Part shown: piece after piece, positions 32,087 to 32,759 of the stretch
How positions within the stretch are numbered: position 1 is the stretch's first letter
Layout: each line of letters begins with the position of its first letter
Translations under genes and position numbers: made by a program
The notes under the pieces: generated by a model
Told to the model about the DNA's origin: nothing
Database searches by the model: none
Seen by the model: only the letters and a program-made list of their open reading frames with translations
Assembly (NCBI GenBank): GCA_030589895.1
Contig: JAUUZQ010000038.1
Location: 1 to 32,759 of the forward strand
Source of the DNA: Bacteroidales bacterium
Lineage (GTDB): Bacteria > Bacteroidota > Bacteroidia > Bacteroidales > GCA-2748055
Direction of reading: 5' to 3'
Length of the DNA: 32,759 nt

Positions 32087-32748
32087 TCCCTCCGCTAGGT
32101 AATAGCGACTTTGTAGCACATATGGAATCAGTATTGGATGTATATAAAACCCCTTATGACAAGCGTTATCCGGTTGTATGTATGGATGAGTCACCAAAGC
32201 AATTGATTAAACAGACCCGTATTCCAATTGTAAGAAAACCTGGACAAGATGCAAAAGAGGACTATGAATACTCCAGGCAGGGTGTAGTAAATATTTTTAT
32301 GGCTAACGAACCCTTGAAAGGTAAGCGGTATATCAAGATCAAGAAAAGAAAAACGAAGAAAGATTGGGCGTATTTTGTAAAGTATATTGCAGACCAGCTG
32401 TATCCCAGGGCTGTGAAAATACTATTGGTGATGGATAACCTTAATACACATAAGCCCTCAGCACTGTATGAAACCTTTCCTCCAGAAGAGGCAAAGCGGA
32501 TTTGGGATCGGTTCGAGTTTATCTATACTCCCAAACATGGCAGCTGGTTGAATATGGCTGAAATAGAATTGAATGTATTGATGGGTCAATGTTTAAAACG
32601 CAGAATCGATGCCATGGCTACCATCAGAAAAGAGGTTAGGGCTTGGGAGAAAGACAGAAATAATATGAAGGCCAAGATAAATTGGCAATTTAAAACCGAT
32701 GATGCTCGTATAAAGCTTAAAAGACTTTATCCGACAATATCATTTTGA
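32083..32748 (+). CDS. IS630 transposase, catalytic part (orfB)
   Basis: Residues carrying the DDE triad: Asp in YPVVCMDESPKQ, Asp in LLVMDNLNTHKP, and Glu in KHGSWLNMAEIELN. The family phrase YTPKHGSWLNMAE is intact. The orfB frame is open from 32050; the nominal GTG at 32083 overlaps the orfA TGA and is unlikely to be the real start. The product is more likely made as an orfA-orfB fusion by a -1 shift. It ends eight bases before the right end of the element. Confidence 0.88.
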   Translation: MIPPLGNSDFVAHMESVLDVYKTPYDKRYPVVCMDESPKQLIKQTRIPIVRKPGQDAKEDYEYSRQGVVNIFMANEPLKGKRYIKIKKRKTKKDWAYFVKYIADQLYPRAVKILLVMDNLNTHKPSALYETFPPEEAKRIWDRFEFIYTPKHGSWLNMAEIELNVLMGQCLKRRIDAMATIRKEVRAWEKDRNNMKAKINWQFKTDDARIKLKRLYPTISF

Positions 32749-32756
32749 CATGACAC
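32731..32756 (-). repeat. Right terminal inverted repeat of the IS630 element
   Basis: Its reverse complement begins GTGTCATGTCAA, pairing with 31561-31586. It is followed by the duplicated TA and a single G, which is the last base of the window. Confidence 0.85.
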
Positions 32757-32759
32757 TAG

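Larger units (their letters stand above)
31561..32756. mobile_element. IS630-family insertion sequence, complete
   Basis: A 1196-bp element bounded by 26-bp imperfect terminal inverted repeats (31561-31586 and 32731-32756, 21 of 26 identical, first 12 perfect: GTGTCATGTCAA). It is flanked by a TA duplication (31559-31560 and 32757-32758) in a CTAG context, the target preference reported for IS630. It holds a DDE transposase split into two overlapping frames. Both ends and all catalytic residues are present, so it may be active. Confidence 0.9.

Overview
The window looks like chromosomal DNA from a member of the Bacteroidota (Bacteroidetes), probably an environmental Bacteroidales or related lineage. 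Four things support this: (i) many genes are preceded by the Bacteroidetes -7 element TAnnTTTG, in several cases with a TTTG or TTG -33 box 18-20 nt upstream; (ii) Shine-Dalgarno sequences are almost absent; (iii) there is a PorT-type type IX secretion component and a lipoprotein TamA homologue (TamL); (iv) the left end has the rpsU-xerC-hpf-tRNA(Thr-Tyr-Gly-Thr) order that normally leads into tuf in this phylum. Most of the window is core housekeeping genes. I see no CRISPR array, prophage, toxin-antitoxin pair or recognisable defence island. One intact-looking insertion sequence lies at the extreme right end.

Layout. 1-2313 (minus): translation and chromosome-maintenance block rpsU, xerC, hpf, then a separately promoted four-tRNA operon. 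2447-6071 (minus): helix-hairpin-helix membrane protein, Na+-coupled NSS transporter, class II fructose-bisphosphate aldolase with terminator. 6170-10296: TamL (minus), divergent SpoU-type RNA methyltransferase (plus), PorT (minus). 10419-15614: PurL (minus), then plus-strand SDR oxidoreductase, amidohydrolase and malate/lactate dehydrogenase-like enzyme. 15618-19204 (minus): a relic of a LEA14-like gene and a 1100-residue secreted BNR/sortilin-like propeller protein. 19401-22473 (plus): nitroreductase, a 41-residue lipoprotein, an uncharacterised exported protein, and GAPDH followed by a 90-bp palindromic repeat. 22701-24339 (minus): MacB/FtsX-type permease plus a SiaC-like phosphoprotein. 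24591-29440 (plus): aconitase, LuxC-type acyl-CoA reductase, a pRiA4b/TnpR-passenger-like protein and miaA. 29547-31561 (plus): glycosyltransferase and sugar-phosphate nucleotidyltransferase of a surface polysaccharide pathway. 31561-32756: IS630-family element whose transposase is split by a -1 frame change at an A8 run.

Functionally the region combines central carbon metabolism (fba, gap, acn), purine synthesis (purL), tRNA and ribosome maturation (miaA, hpf, rpsU, RNA methyltransferase) and envelope biogenesis (TamL, PorT, lipoproteins, glycosyltransferase). The observations most worth a second look are a perfect Shine-Dalgarno on hpf inside the bS21 operon, a hairpin covering the xerC start with a promoter box in its loop, the palindromic repeat in the gap 3' region, the short lipoprotein, the degenerate nucleotidyltransferase signature, and the IS630 element inserted in a CTAG that forms that gene's stop codon. 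The left end lies in a palindromic repeat and the right end is one base past an IS, so the window is probably a whole assembly contig broken at repeats (inference).
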